Positions 34,500 through 44,108 of a DNA stretch of 64,000 nucleotides are shown one piece after another. A model generated the notes under the pieces. The model did not search any database, was not told the origin of the DNA, and worked only from the letters and a program-made list of their open reading frames with translations. Both the position numbers and the translations under genes were made by a program. How positions within the stretch are numbered: the first letter of the stretch is position 1; every line of letters begins with the position of its first letter. Origin of the DNA: Pseudomonas citronellolis (GTDB lineage Bacteria; Pseudomonadota; Gammaproteobacteria; Pseudomonadales; Pseudomonadaceae); assembly GCF_900112375.1 (NCBI RefSeq), contig NZ_FOLS01000014.1, positions 1-64,000 of the forward strand. Reading direction: 5' to 3'.

Positions 34500-36215
34500 A
34501 TGCTGACACTGCTCAACCTGCTTTCCGCCGTCGCCTTGCTGGTGTGGGGCACGCATATCGTGCGCACCGGCATCCTCCGGGTGTACGGCAGCGACCTGCG
34601 GCGCATTCTCAGCCGCAGCGTGCAGAAACGGCCGCTGGCCTTCGCCGCCGGCATCGGCGTCACCGCACTGGTGCAGAGCAGCAACGCCACCGCGCTGCTG
34701 GCTACCTCCTTCGTCGCCAGCGGCCTGATGGCGCTGGCCCCGGCGCTGGCGATCATGCTCGGCGCCGACGTCGGGACGGCGCTGATGGCGCGGGTGCTGA
34801 CCCTCGACCTGTCGTGGCTGTCGCCGCTGCTGATCTTCTTCGGGGTGATCTTCTTCCTCACCCGCAAGCAGACGCGCCTGGGCCAGCTGGGCCGGGTGTT
34901 CATCGGCCTGGGCCTGATCATCCTGGCGTTGCAGCTGATCGTCGAGGCCGCGGAACCCATGACCCAGGCCAAGGGCGTGAAGGTGCTGTTCTCCAGCCTC
35001 ACCGGCGACGTCATGCTCGACGCCCTGACCGGCGCGCTGTTCGCCATGATCTCCTACTCCAGCCTGGCCGCCGTGCTGCTCACCGCGACCCTCGCCACCT
35101 CCAAGGTGATCTCGCTGAAGGTCGCGCTGTGCCTGGTGGTGGGCGCCAACCTGGGCACCGGCATCCTCGCCCTGATCGGCTCCAGCTCGCAGAACGCCGC
35201 CGGCCGCCGGGTGGCCCTGGGCAGCCTGTTGTTCAAGGTCGCCGGCTGCGTGCTGGTACTGCCGCTGATCGGCCCGCTGGCGCAGTGGGTGGACGGCTGG
35301 CCGTTCCGCACCCAGGAGCTGGTGATCGCCTTCCATGTGCTCTACAACTCGGTGCGCTGCCTCGCCTGCCTGCCGCTGACCACCCAGATGGCCGCCTTCT
35401 GCACGCGCATCATGCCCGACCGCGCGGCCCCCGAGGACCGCGTGCGCCCGCGCCACCTCGACCCGGCGGCGCTGGACACGCCGAGCCTGGCGCTGGTCAA
35501 CGCGGTGCGCGAGACGCTGCGCATGGGCGACATCGTCGAGCAGATGCTGATCAACCTGCTGCAGGTGACCCGCGGCGGCGACCCGCTGCTGGGCAAGGAG
35601 ATCCGCAAGCTCGACGACGACGTCGACGCGCTCTACACGGCGATCAAGCTGTACCTGGCGCGCATGCCCCGCGAGGATTTGAGCGAGCGCGACAGCCGGC
35701 GCTGGGCCGAGGTCATCGAACTGGCCATCAACCTGGAGCAGGCCGGCGACATCATCGAGCACATGCTCAGCGCCGTGCAGGACAAGAAGACCTCGCGCAG
35801 CCGCTCCTTCTCCGACAACGGCCTGGCCGAGATCACCGCGCTGCACAGCCAGCTGCTGGTCAACCTGCGCCTGAGCCTGTCGGTGTTCCTCAACGGCGAC
35901 CAGGAAGGCGCGCGGCGCCTGCGCCGGGCCAAGCAGCGCTTCCGCCTGCAGGAACGCCGCTACGCCCACTCCCACGTCGACCGCCTGCGCCAGCAGGTGG
36001 TGCAGAGCATCGAGACCAGCTCGCTGCACCTGGACCTGATCGCCGACATGAAGCGCCTGAACTCGCTGTTCTGCGCCATCGCCTACGCCGTCCTCGACAA
36101 TCCCGAGGCCGGCAGCGGCGAGGAGGCCGAGGACGACTACGTCGAGCAGGCCCTGGAAGATGCCGCCCAACCGCCGGGCCACGGCGTGCCGCCGGGATCC
36201 AGCGCGGCCGGCTGA
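34500..36215 (+). CDS. Na/Pi cotransporter family protein with PhoU-like domain
   Basis: This 571-residue protein imports phosphate with sodium. The N-terminal part (about residues 1-310) has two inverted membrane repeats of the NptA/PNaS type, with the motif VQSSNATALLATSFVASG (about residue 58) and the weaker partner SYSSLAAVLLTATLATS (about 183). Residues about 345-545 form a helical PhoU-like domain (ETLRMGDIVEQML, ELAINLEQAGDIIEHML). The C-terminus is acidic and proline/glycine rich. A PhoB-type box upstream suggests phosphate-starvation control. Confidence 0.85.
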   Translation: MLTLLNLLSAVALLVWGTHIVRTGILRVYGSDLRRILSRSVQKRPLAFAAGIGVTALVQSSNATALLATSFVASGLMALAPALAIMLGADVGTALMARVLTLDLSWLSPLLIFFGVIFFLTRKQTRLGQLGRVFIGLGLIILALQLIVEAAEPMTQAKGVKVLFSSLTGDVMLDALTGALFAMISYSSLAAVLLTATLATSKVISLKVALCLVVGANLGTGILALIGSSSQNAAGRRVALGSLLFKVAGCVLVLPLIGPLAQWVDGWPFRTQELVIAFHVLYNSVRCLACLPLTTQMAAFCTRIMPDRAAPEDRVRPRHLDPAALDTPSLALVNAVRETLRMGDIVEQMLINLLQVTRGGDPLLGKEIRKLDDDVDALYTAIKLYLARMPREDLSERDSRRWAEVIELAINLEQAGDIIEHMLSAVQDKKTSRSRSFSDNGLAEITALHSQLLVNLRLSLSVFLNGDQEGARRLRRAKQRFRLQERRYAHSHVDRLRQQVVQSIETSSLHLDLIADMKRLNSLFCAIAYAVLDNPEAGSGEEAEDDYVEQALEDAAQPPGHGVPPGSSAAG

Positions 36216-36329
36216 GGGCCCGGCCGGCAGACGGCGTGTGGCAGCTCGCCGCGGGACTGATCCGCGTCAATGCCCGGGCATGGCGTTCGGCTAGGGTGGT
36301 GGCCCTTTGCCAGCCACGAGCATGACGCC

Positions 36330-36653
36330 ATGACCCTTAGCCGGCTTCCGGCCCAGTTATTGGTGACCTCCCAGGACGAGAGCGTGGCGCGCCAGGTGCG
36401 CGCCCTGCTCACGGTCTACCAGGTGCCCTGCGCGGTACTCGCCGGCCCCGGCGACTGCGAGCAGGCCCCGCTGTGCCGCTGGTTCAAGGATGCCGCGCTG
36501 AGCGATACCGCGCGCCTGCACGCCTTGCTGGCCGACGCCGTCGGCGTGCTCGAACGCAGCCGACACGCCTTCCGCTCGCGCGAGCTGGGGCAACTGCGGC
36601 GGCGCCTGGAGGCCGCATTGCGGGAGTTGTCCGCCTCCCCGCCGATGGTGTAA
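36330..36653 (+). CDS. Hypothetical 107-residue protein
   Basis: I do not recognise this protein. It begins LSRLPAQLLVTSQDESVARQ, which has the feel of a receiver-like or nucleotide-fold first strand, and ends in a basic/acidic helix (RRRLEAALRELSA). The ATG at 36330 follows CACGAGCATGACGCC with only a weak ribosome site. It sits alone between the phosphate transporter and the c-di-GMP gene, with a terminator between it and the latter. Codon use matches the neighbours, which supports a real gene. Confidence 0.55.
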   Translation: MTLSRLPAQLLVTSQDESVARQVRALLTVYQVPCAVLAGPGDCEQAPLCRWFKDAALSDTARLHALLADAVGVLERSRHAFRSRELGQLRRRLEAALRELSASPPMV

Positions 36654-36724
36654 AAAACCCCGACCAACGTTCCGCCACCGCGGAAGCCGGCTTTGCCGGG
36701 CAGGACGCCAAGGGCCTGCAAGAC

Positions 36725-36778
36725 AAAGCGCCGCGCCTGTCGCCGAATTCATCGTGCGACGGGCGCGGCGCTTTTTTC
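36725..36778 (+). terminator. Rho-independent terminator before the GGDEF-EAL gene
   Basis: A long stem pairs AAAGCGCCGCGCCTGTCGC (36725-36743) with GCGACGGGCGCGGCGCTTT (36756-36774), and the T-tract continues to 36778. It ends 28 bases before the next start, so it either ends the upstream transcript or acts as an attenuator in the leader. Confidence 0.8.
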
Positions 36779-36806
36779 ATGCCCGCAGAAAAACAAGGAG
36801 GCAAGC

Positions 36807-38987
36807 ATGGGCCTGGGACCGAAGCTCGACCACATGCTCGACCGCATCGGCCTGTCGCCGGCGGAGATCGACCAGCGCCTGCGCTACCTGCACTGGCAGC
36901 AAGCCGACGAGCAGCGCCTGCAGCAGGCCGCCGCCGAGCGCGGCGACAGCCACGCGCGCTTCATCGAACAGCTCTACGCGCACCTCGGCCAGTTCCCGCC
37001 GCTGGCGGCCATCCTCTCCGAACCGGCCACCCTGCAGCGCCTCAAGCGCAGCCAGGCGCAGTACTACGAGCAGCTCTGGGAGGCCCCGCAGGACGGCGGC
37101 TACGTGCGCGACCGCCTGCGCATCGGCCTGGTCCACCAGCAGGTGGGGGTGGAGCTGAAGTGGTACCTGGGCGCCTACCGCCTGTACCTGCAGCACATGC
37201 TCGACGAGCTGCTCGGCGACGCGCCGCAGGCAGCGACCTTCGCCAGCCTGCTCAAGCGGGTGTTCTTCGACATGTCGCTGGCCATCGACACCTACGGCGC
37301 CGCCCAGCGCCAGGCCCTGGAGGACAGCGAGGCGCGCTTCGCCCGGGCCCTGCGCGGGGCCAACGACGGCATCTGGGACTGGGACCTGGCCAACGACCGG
37401 CTGTACGTTTCCGAACGCTGGACACGCATGCTCGGCCTGAGCCGCGACAGCCTCGGCGAGGGCAGCGCCAGCTGGTTCGCCCGCGTGCACCCCGACGACC
37501 TGCCCGGCCTGCGCCAGGCCATCGACGCCCACCTGCGCGGCAGCGCCGCCCTGCTCAACCACGAGTACCGCATCCGCCAGCGCGACGGCGGCTACCTCTG
37601 GGTGCAGGCCCGCGGGGTGATCACCGACGGGCGCATGGCCGGCTCGCAGAGCGACATCAGCCAGCGCAAGGCCAGCGAGCACCAGCTCAGCCACGCCGCG
37701 CGCCACGATCCGCTGACCGGCCTGGCCAACCGCCTGCGCCTGGACGAGCTGCTGCAGCAGGCCCTGCAACGCCAGAGCCGCCCCGGCGCGCGCGAGGCCG
37801 GCTTGCTGTTCATCGACCTGGACCGCTTCAAGCTGATCAACGACAGCCTCGGCCACGCCGTCGGCGACCGCGTGCTGGTGGAGGTGGCCCAGCGCCTGCT
37901 GCGCTGCCTACGCCCCGGCGACCACCTGGCGCGCTTCGGCGGCGACGAGTTCGTGGTGCTGCTGGACGACATGGCCAACCTGGCCGACGCCGAACAGGTC
38001 GCCCAGCGCATGCTCGACTGCCTGCACCAGCCGCTGCACCTGGACGGCCGCACCCTGGTGGTCAGCGCCAGCATCGGCATCACCGGGCTGATCGCCGAGG
38101 GCCAGGCGATCGACACCCTGCAGGCCGCGGACCTGGCCCTGTACCGCGCCAAGGAGGCCGGCAAGGCGCAGTACGCGCGCTTCTCCAGCGAGCTGCAGGC
38201 CGCCGCGCAGCGCCGCCTGGAGCTGGAGAGCGCGCTGGGCCAGGCGCTGGAGCGCGGTGAATTCAGCCTGCACTACCAGCCGATCCTGCGCATCGACGTC
38301 GACCCGCCGCGGCCCATCGCGGTGGAAGTGCTGCTGCGCTGGCAGCGCGACGGCCAGCCGGTGTCGCCGCTGCAGTTCATCCCGGCGCTGGAGGAGTCCG
38401 GCGAGATCGTCCGCGTCGGCGACTGGGTGCTGCGCGAGGCCTGCCGCCAGACCCGCGCCTGGCAGCGCGACGGCCAGGGCTGGCTGTACTGCTCGGTGAA
38501 TCTGTCCATCCGCCAGCTGCAGCAGCCGGGCTTCGCCGAGCGGGTGCGGCAGATCCTCGCCGAGACCGGCCTGGCGCCGCAGAGCCTGGTGCTGGAGATC
38601 ACCGAGAGCCTGATGATGCAGGACGGCGCCGAGACCCTCGCCTGCCTGCGCGAGCTGGCCGCCCACGGCGTGCGCCTGGCGCTGGACGACTTCGGCACCG
38701 GCTACTCGTCGCTGGGCTACCTCAAGCGCTTCCCGCTGGACCTGTTGAAGGTCGACCGCAGCTTCATCGGCAAGGTCCCCGACGACCCCGAGCTGAGCGC
38801 CATCTGCCGCGCCATCGTCGGCCTGGGCCGCAGCCTCGGCCTGGAGGTGGTGGCCGAGGGCGTCGAGCACCCCGAGCACCTGGAATTCCTGCGCAAGGAA
38901 GGCTGCCGCTTCGCCCAGGGCTTCCTGTTCAGCCCGCCGCTGCCGCCCCACATCCTGCACCCCGCGGCCATGGAGACCCACCGATGA
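36807..38987 (+). CDS. Globin-coupled GGDEF-EAL protein with PAS domain
   Basis: This 726-residue c-di-GMP enzyme has four parts. Residues about 5-165 form a globin-coupled sensor domain with the proximal heme histidine at about 110 ([20 protein letters not shown]). PAS covers about 173-285. GGDEF covers about 295-460, intact (FGGDEF, residues 378-382), with an RPGD inhibitory site before it. EAL covers about 475-720, with EVLLRW in place of EALLRW, and [13 protein letters not shown] and KVDRSFIGK kept. Both catalytic domains look competent, so oxygen binding may shift the balance between making and breaking c-di-GMP. AAGGAGG precedes the ATG. Its stop overlaps the start of the Aer-like gene. 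Confidence 0.9.
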   Translation: MGLGPKLDHMLDRIGLSPAEIDQRLRYLHWQQADEQRLQQAAAERGDSHARFIEQLYAHLGQFPPLAAILSEPATLQRLKRSQAQYYEQLWEAPQDGGYVRDRLRIGLVHQQVGVELKWYLGAYRLYLQHMLDELLGDAPQAATFASLLKRVFFDMSLAIDTYGAAQRQALEDSEARFARALRGANDGIWDWDLANDRLYVSERWTRMLGLSRDSLGEGSASWFARVHPDDLPGLRQAIDAHLRGSAALLNHEYRIRQRDGGYLWVQARGVITDGRMAGSQSDISQRKASEHQLSHAARHDPLTGLANRLRLDELLQQALQRQSRPGAREAGLLFIDLDRFKLINDSLGHAVGDRVLVEVAQRLLRCLRPGDHLARFGGDEFVVLLDDMANLADAEQVAQRMLDCLHQPLHLDGRTLVVSASIGITGLIAEGQAIDTLQAADLALYRAKEAGKAQYARFSSELQAAAQRRLELESALGQALERGEFSLHYQPILRIDVDPPRPIAVEVLLRWQRDGQPVSPLQFIPALEESGEIVRVGDWVLREACRQTRAWQRDGQGWLYCSVNLSIRQLQQPGFAERVRQILAETGLAPQSLVLEITESLMMQDGAETLACLRELAAHGVRLALDDFGTGYSSLGYLKRFPLDLLKVDRSFIGKVPDDPELSAICRAIVGLGRSLGLEVVAEGVEHPEHLEFLRKEGCRFAQGFLFSPPLPPHILHPAAMETHR

Positions 38988-40546
38988 AGCTCAACCTGCC
39001 GGTCAGCGGGCGCCAGGTCGAGGTGCCGGCCAGCGCCAACATCCTCTCCACCACCGACCTCAAGGGCGCGGTCAGCCACGTCAACCCGGACTTCCTGAGC
39101 ATCAGCGGCTTCAGCGCCGAGGAACTGCTGGGGCACAACCACAACCGCGTGCGCCACCCGGACATGCCGCCGGCCGCCTTCGCCCACCTGTGGCGGACGC
39201 TGCAGGCCGGGCGCAGCTGGATGGGCCTGGTGAAGAACCGCTGCAAGAACGGCGACCACTACTGGGTGAGCGCCTTCGTCACGCCGATCCGCCATGGCGG
39301 CAAGGTGGCGGAGTACCAGTCGGTGCGCACCCGCGCCAGCGTCGCCGAGGTCGAGGCCGCCGAGCAGCTGTACGCGCGCATGCGCGCCGGCTGGCTGCCG
39401 CGCCGGCCACGCCTGGGCCTGTTGCCGCGGCTGCTAGTAGGCCTGGGCCTGGCGCAGGCCCTGGGCGCGCTGCTGGCGTACCTGGCGCCCGCGCCCTTGG
39501 CCTTCGGCCTCGCCCTGCTGCTTTCCGGCGCCTGGCTGGCGCACCAGCTGCAGCCGCTGCGGCCCCTGCTGGCGCGCGCCCGGCAGGTCGCCGACAACCC
39601 GCTGAGCCAGCGCCTGTACAGCGGCCGCACCGACGAATTCGGCGAGCTGGACTTCGCCCTGCGCATGCTCGAAGCCGAGACCGGCGCGGTGGTCGGGCGC
39701 ATGGCCGAGGCCTCGCGCCAGCTCGCCGAACACGCCGGGCAGCTGGCCGGCACCGTGGCCGACAGCAGCGCCGGCACGCGCCGCCAGCAGCAGGAGACCG
39801 ACCAGGTAGCCAGCGCCATGCAGCAGCTGGCGCAGAGCGTCCAGGAAGTGGCGCGCCACGCCCAGCACAGCGCGGTGGCGGCGCAATGCAGCGAGCGGGT
39901 GACCCAGGCCGGCCAGGGCGAGGTGCAGGCCACCCGCGGCCAGCTCGCCACCCTGGAGGACGCGGTGCGCCGCGCCAGCGAGGCGGTGGAGCAACTGCAC
40001 GGGCACAGCGAGGGCATCTCGCGGATGCTGCAGGTGATCCAGGAAGTCGCCGGGCAGACCAACCTGCTGGCGCTCAACGCCGCCATCGAGGCAGCCCGCG
40101 CCGGCGAGGCCGGGCGCGGCTTCGCCGTGGTGGCCGACGAAGTCCGCGCACTGGCCTCGCGCACCGCCGACTCGGCATTGGATATCCACAGGCTGGTGGG
40201 CGACCTGCAACGCGGCGCCGGCGCCTCGGTGCAGGCCCTGCGCCACAGCTGCGAACAGGCCCACACCAGCCTCGACCAGGCCGGCCGCGCCGCCGGCGCG
40301 CTGGAGGAGATCGCCGGGCAGGTCTCGGCGATCCAGCGCATGAGCCTGGAGATCGCCGGGGCCATCGAGGAACAGGGCTGCGCCAGCGAGGAGATCGAAC
40401 GCAGCCTGTTGGCCATTCGTGAGTCGGCCGACGGCAATGCCGCCAGTGCGAGCCATAGCCAGGCCAGTGCGGCGCGGGTGGCGGAGTTGGCGGCGGGGTT
40501 GAGGATGATGGCGGGGCATTTCTGGGAGGGGCGGCGCAACGCTTGA
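38984..40546 (+). CDS. Aer-like PAS-containing chemoreceptor
   Basis: This 520-residue receptor is built like Aer. An N-terminal cytoplasmic PAS domain (about residues 18-120) has [18 protein letters not shown] and [17 protein letters not shown], typical of FAD-binding aerotaxis sensors. One hydrophobic hairpin covers about 145-190. The signalling domain has [20 protein letters not shown] (about residues 360-380). There is no periplasmic sensor, so it reads redox state or oxygen from inside. The ATG overlaps the stop of the globin-coupled c-di-GMP gene (ATGA), so both are made together. It is unclear whether this is the main Aer of the cell or a second copy. Confidence 0.87.
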   Translation: MKLNLPVSGRQVEVPASANILSTTDLKGAVSHVNPDFLSISGFSAEELLGHNHNRVRHPDMPPAAFAHLWRTLQAGRSWMGLVKNRCKNGDHYWVSAFVTPIRHGGKVAEYQSVRTRASVAEVEAAEQLYARMRAGWLPRRPRLGLLPRLLVGLGLAQALGALLAYLAPAPLAFGLALLLSGAWLAHQLQPLRPLLARARQVADNPLSQRLYSGRTDEFGELDFALRMLEAETGAVVGRMAEASRQLAEHAGQLAGTVADSSAGTRRQQQETDQVASAMQQLAQSVQEVARHAQHSAVAAQCSERVTQAGQGEVQATRGQLATLEDAVRRASEAVEQLHGHSEGISRMLQVIQEVAGQTNLLALNAAIEAARAGEAGRGFAVVADEVRALASRTADSALDIHRLVGDLQRGAGASVQALRHSCEQAHTSLDQAGRAAGALEEIAGQVSAIQRMSLEIAGAIEEQGCASEEIERSLLAIRESADGNAASASHSQASAARVAELAAGLRMMAGHFWEGRRNA

Positions 40547-40565
40547 ATGAAGGGCGCGGCTCTTC

Positions 40566-40865
40566 GTAGGAGCGAGCTTGCTCGCGAATGGTGTTTCCTG
40601 GGAGCTGCGGGTGTTGGGGTTCAGAGCGCCCTCTCCCTAACCCTCTCCCTGAAGGGAGAGGGGACCGTTCGGAGTGCGTGGGTATTCCTGAGTTAGCCGG
40701 CTAGCACCGAAATTGCCGGCTGAAGCCAGGCCTTTTCTCGGCACGGACTAGCCCCCTCTCCCTTCAGGGCGGGGCGCGCAGCCGAGGGCTGGGGAGAGGG
40801 AACGGAGCCAAACCAAAACACCGAAGTCACAACTGAGCCCCGTTCGCGAGCAAGCTCGCTCCTAC
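40566..40865. repeat. REP - composite element - REP cluster
   Basis: Two opposed REP units (40566-40588 and 40843-40865) flank a composite element at 40629-40800. The composite copy is 172 bp: its right arm has the extra segment GGGGCGCGCAGCCG, also present in the copy at 49693. This cluster fills the convergent spacer 40547-40892, with no gene. Confidence 0.9.
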
Positions 40866-40892
40866 GAAAAGCCCCCAGCAGCACAGTTCCCC

Positions 40893-41852
40893 CTACCCCG
40901 CCCGCAACCCCCGCGCCGCGATGAACGCCAGAAACGCCTCCCGGCTCGAATACCGCGGCTGATACCCGAACTCCCGCTTCAACCTCGCATTGTCCAGCAC
41001 CGGACGGTAGCGCATGAAATCCACCTGCTCCGGGCCGAAGGGCGCCAGGCCCAGCGGCCGCAGCATGGCCAGCGCGCCGCGCAGCAGCGGCGCCGGCAGG
41101 GTGCGGTAGGGTTTGCGCAGCAGCCCGGCGATCTCGCGCAGGCTCAGTGCGCCGTCGCCGGCCAGGTTGTAGATGCCCTCGCTGCCCTGCTCCAGGCCCT
41201 GGCGGATGATGTTCACCACGTCCTGGTCCCAGATGAACACGAAGCGGCTGCAGCGGCCACTTATCCCCAGCACCGAACGCCCCATGAACAGGTCGGTGAC
41301 CGGGTTGTGCACACCCCTCCCGAGGATGGTGCCGGGGCGCAGCACCAGCTGGCGCAGCTGTGGACAACTCTGCCGCAGGCCGGCCAGCAGCTGTTCGATC
41401 TCGTGCTTGTGGCGGGCGTAGAGGAACTGCGACTGGCCGCGCAGGGGCTGGTTCTCGTCGATCAGCTCGGCGTTGTCCGGGTGGAAGCCGTAGGCCGCGG
41501 CGGAACTGGCCACCACCAGTTGGCCCACCTCGTGCTCCACCGCCGCCTCGAACAGCGCGCGGCTGCCGCCGACCTCGATGGTGTGCAGGCGGGTGGCGGA
41601 CATCTGCGGCGGCGGGTTGACCACCGAGGCCAGGTGCACGATGGCCTGCGGGCGCCACTGCCGCACGCACTCGCGGACCTGCCTGGGGTGGCCTATGTCC
41701 AGCTGCACCGGCTCGATGTTCGGCCGCAGGTGCTGCGTCGGCAGGCTGCGCACGTCGGCGGCCACCAGCGTCCAGTCGCCATGCTGGACCGCCAGTTCGT
41801 TGAGCAGGTTCTGGCCGATGTGGCCAGCCGCGCCGGTGATCAGGACGCGCAT
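40893..41852 (-). CDS. NAD-dependent epimerase/dehydratase (extended SDR)
   Basis: This 319-residue extended short-chain dehydrogenase has the nucleotide loop TGAAGHIGQNL at residues 6-16. LDIGH binds the adenine end, and the active-site SSAAAYG is followed by YARHK as the YxxxK pair. LVLRPGTILG is the usual substrate-side signature. Such enzymes act on nucleotide sugars or related compounds, and the neighbours give no pathway clue. It is divergent from the M16 peptidase gene over 196 bp. Confidence 0.8.
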   Translation of the reverse strand: MRVLITGAAGHIGQNLLNELAVQHGDWTLVAADVRSLPTQHLRPNIEPVQLDIGHPRQVRECVRQWRPQAIVHLASVVNPPPQMSATRLHTIEVGGSRALFEAAVEHEVGQLVVASSAAAYGFHPDNAELIDENQPLRGQSQFLYARHKHEIEQLLAGLRQSCPQLRQLVLRPGTILGRGVHNPVTDLFMGRSVLGISGRCSRFVFIWDQDVVNIIRQGLEQGSEGIYNLAGDGALSLREIAGLLRKPYRTLPAPLLRGALAMLRPLGLAPFGPEQVDFMRYRPVLDNARLKREFGYQPRYSSREAFLAFIAARGLRAG

Positions 41853-42048
41853 GGGTGCGGCCTCCGCGTTGGGCGATGCGGCAGGGCGTTGCCGCTAGCG
41901 AAAGGCCATCAATCACCCATCGCGCCACGCCTGATGATAGACCGGGCACGGGCAGGTCGCAGCCCGTCGCCACGGGTGCCGCCCATGGGTAGGTGGATCA
42001 GCGGCAATCCGCTATTCTCCTGGCTTTGCTTTTTTCCAGGCTTGGCCC

Positions 42049-43431
42049 ATGCGTTGGTTGTTCCTCCCCCTCCTGTTCCTGCTCGGCGGCGGCTGGTCGT
42101 TGGCCGATTCGCGCTCGACCGTGGAGGGCTACCAGTTGCAGAACGGCATGGGCGTGCTGTTCAAGCCGACCAGCCAGCGCGGCTCGGTGTCCATCCGCCT
42201 GGTGGTGGGCGTGGGCTTCTCCGACTTCACCTGCCATGACCGGCAGTTGCCGCACCTGCTGGAGCACCTGTTCTTCAGCGGCCTGGACGGCGGCGACGAG
42301 GCCGACCTAGAAGCGCGCATGCAGGCCCTGGGCGGCCAGTGGAACGCCTACACCAGCGAGGGCGACACCACCTTCGTCATCGAGGCGCCGGCGGCCACCC
42401 AGCGCCAGGTGCTCGACCTGCTGCTGGAAGTGCTCACCCGCACGCAACTGGACAAGGCCAAGGTAGAGGCCACCAAGCAGGTGCTGATCCGCGAGGACGG
42501 CGGCCACTACTCGCACCTGCAGCGCTTCCTCGACCACCAGAACACCAGCCGCCCGGGCCAGGAACAGCTCGCCGTGGAACTCGGCCTGGCCTGCGCCGAG
42601 CGCCCGCAGGTGGCGCACCTGACCCAGGCCCAGCTGGAGAAGCTGCGCAGCGACTGGTACGTGCCGGCCAACATGACGCTGATCGTGGTCGGCGACCTCG
42701 ACCCGCGCCTGCCCGCCTACCTCAGCCACACCTTCGGCAGCCTGCCCGACCGGACCACGCCGGAACGCCGCGAACTGCCGGAAATGCAGGGCCCGGCGAC
42801 GCGCCAGCGGACGCTGGACAGCGGCCTGTTCGGCGAGGGCGCGGTGGTGCACTGGATCTTCCCCGAGCCGGCCGAGGCCGACGGCGCCGCCCTCGACCTG
42901 CTGCAGGCCTACCTGAGCGACGCGCTCTATGCCGACCTGCGGGTCCATCGCGAGCTGTCCTACGGCCCCTGGAGCGAGCGCACGTCCTACGCCAACCAGG
43001 GTTTCCTCAGCCTCAACGCGGACATCGCCCGGGAAGATGAGGACGCCACCCTGAAGGCCCTGCGCGAGGTGGTGGAGAACATCCGCCAGCACGGCCTGGA
43101 CGCCCAGCGCTTCGCCCGCATCCAGCGGGTGCAGCGGGCGCAGCTGGCCTGGAGCACGCCGAGCAACGCCAGCCTCGCCGACTACTACTGGGGCGCGCTG
43201 GGCGACTACGACGGCAGCCAGTTCCCCAACGAGGACCGGCGCCTGGCCAAGGTCAGCCTGCAACGGGCCAACGACACGGCGCACCAGCTGTTCAAGGACG
43301 AAGGCTACCTGCGCATCGAGAAGCCGCTGCTGGACGACGACATGGTCTACCCGCTGGCCGCCGGCGCGGTGCTGTTGGTGCTGCTGCCGCCGGCGGCACT
43401 GTGGCTGTGGTGCCGCCGGCGCAAGCGCTGA
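42049..43431 (+). CDS. M16-family zinc peptidase, membrane-anchored
   Basis: This is a 460-residue single-chain pitrilysin-family protein. A signal peptide covers about residues 1-19. The inverted zinc motif HLLEH (about residue 66) and the downstream glutamate region give the catalytic half, and the inactive second half follows. A C-terminal hydrophobic segment (YPLAAGAVLLVLLPPAALWLW) with basic tail would anchor it in the inner membrane, facing the periplasm. M16 proteins often work as pairs, but no partner is encoded nearby. The stop is only four bases from the convergent GNAT gene. Confidence 0.82.
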   Translation: MRWLFLPLLFLLGGGWSLADSRSTVEGYQLQNGMGVLFKPTSQRGSVSIRLVVGVGFSDFTCHDRQLPHLLEHLFFSGLDGGDEADLEARMQALGGQWNAYTSEGDTTFVIEAPAATQRQVLDLLLEVLTRTQLDKAKVEATKQVLIREDGGHYSHLQRFLDHQNTSRPGQEQLAVELGLACAERPQVAHLTQAQLEKLRSDWYVPANMTLIVVGDLDPRLPAYLSHTFGSLPDRTTPERRELPEMQGPATRQRTLDSGLFGEGAVVHWIFPEPAEADGAALDLLQAYLSDALYADLRVHRELSYGPWSERTSYANQGFLSLNADIAREDEDATLKALREVVENIRQHGLDAQRFARIQRVQRAQLAWSTPSNASLADYYWGALGDYDGSQFPNEDRRLAKVSLQRANDTAHQLFKDEGYLRIEKPLLDDDMVYPLAAGAVLLVLLPPAALWLWCRRRKR

Positions 43432-43434
43432 GTC

Positions 43435-43986
43435 TTACAGCGCCAGGCGGCGGATCACCCGGGTGGCGTCGTCCGGGTCGCGCTGGGCGCGGAAGCCCAG
43501 TTCCACGGCGAGGTCGCGCATGTCGCGGTCGATGGCTTGGTCGATGCTGTACATCTGGACGAAGCCGTTGCGCCGCGCCACGTCGATCAGGTGGCGCATC
43601 AGCGCCTTGCCCAGGCCCCGGCGCTTCCAGTCGTCGGCGGTGGTCAGGGCGCATTCGCACTGGTTCGCATCCACCTTGGCGTAGCGGCTGATGCCGATTT
43701 CGCGCAGTTCGCCGTCGTCGTGCACCAGGGCGACGAACGCCATGTTGTCCTGGTAATCCACGTCCATCAGGCTGTCGAGCAGCGCGTCGCTGATCTTCAC
43801 TTCGCCGTGGAAACGCAGCTTGCGCGTCATCGGCGACAGGCGTTCGAGGAAGTTGCGCTCCAGCTCGCGGTCTTCCGCGCGCAGCGGGCGGATCAGCACG
43901 TGGCTGCCGTCGTCGAGCGTCTCGATCCAGTGGTCATGGCCGCCGGCGGCGAGCGCCGCGGCTTGCTGGTGCAGGGGGGTGGGCAT
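43435..43986 (-). CDS. GNAT-family acetyltransferase
   Basis: This 183-residue N-acetyltransferase has the acetyl-CoA loop WKRRGLGKALMRHLI (about residues 118-132) as its R/Q-x-x-G-x-G/A motif. IGISRYAKVDANQCECAL forms the central strands. An ANR-type box lies 68-83 bases upstream, so the gene may be switched on at low oxygen. In P. aeruginosa related GNAT proteins belong to the anaerobic-stress group, but the substrate here is unknown. A small inverted repeat (GGAGAAGAAGG/CCTTCTCC) lies in the leader. Confidence 0.78.
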   Translation of the reverse strand: MPTPLHQQAAALAAGGHDHWIETLDDGSHVLIRPLRAEDRELERNFLERLSPMTRKLRFHGEVKISDALLDSLMDVDYQDNMAFVALVHDDGELREIGISRYAKVDANQCECALTTADDWKRRGLGKALMRHLIDVARRNGFVQMYSIDQAIDRDMRDLAVELGFRAQRDPDDATRVIRRLAL

Positions 43987-44053
43987 GGCGTTGTCTCCGA
44001 GGAGAAGAAGGAAATGTCATTGACCTATCCTTCTCCTGCCGCCCCTGGCCACC

Positions 44054-44069
44054 CTTGACCGAGGTCAAG
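44054..44069. promoter_or_regulatory. ANR/FNR-type box
   Basis: CTTGACCGAGGTCAAG is a perfect 16-base palindrome that contains TTGAC-N4-GTCAA, the spacing of the ANR/DNR/FNR site. It lies upstream of the GNAT gene at a distance suited to activation. Confidence 0.55.
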
Positions 44070-44108
44070 ACCGGCCGGGGTTGGCCAGTGGCAAAGCGCC
44101 GCAGGCCC

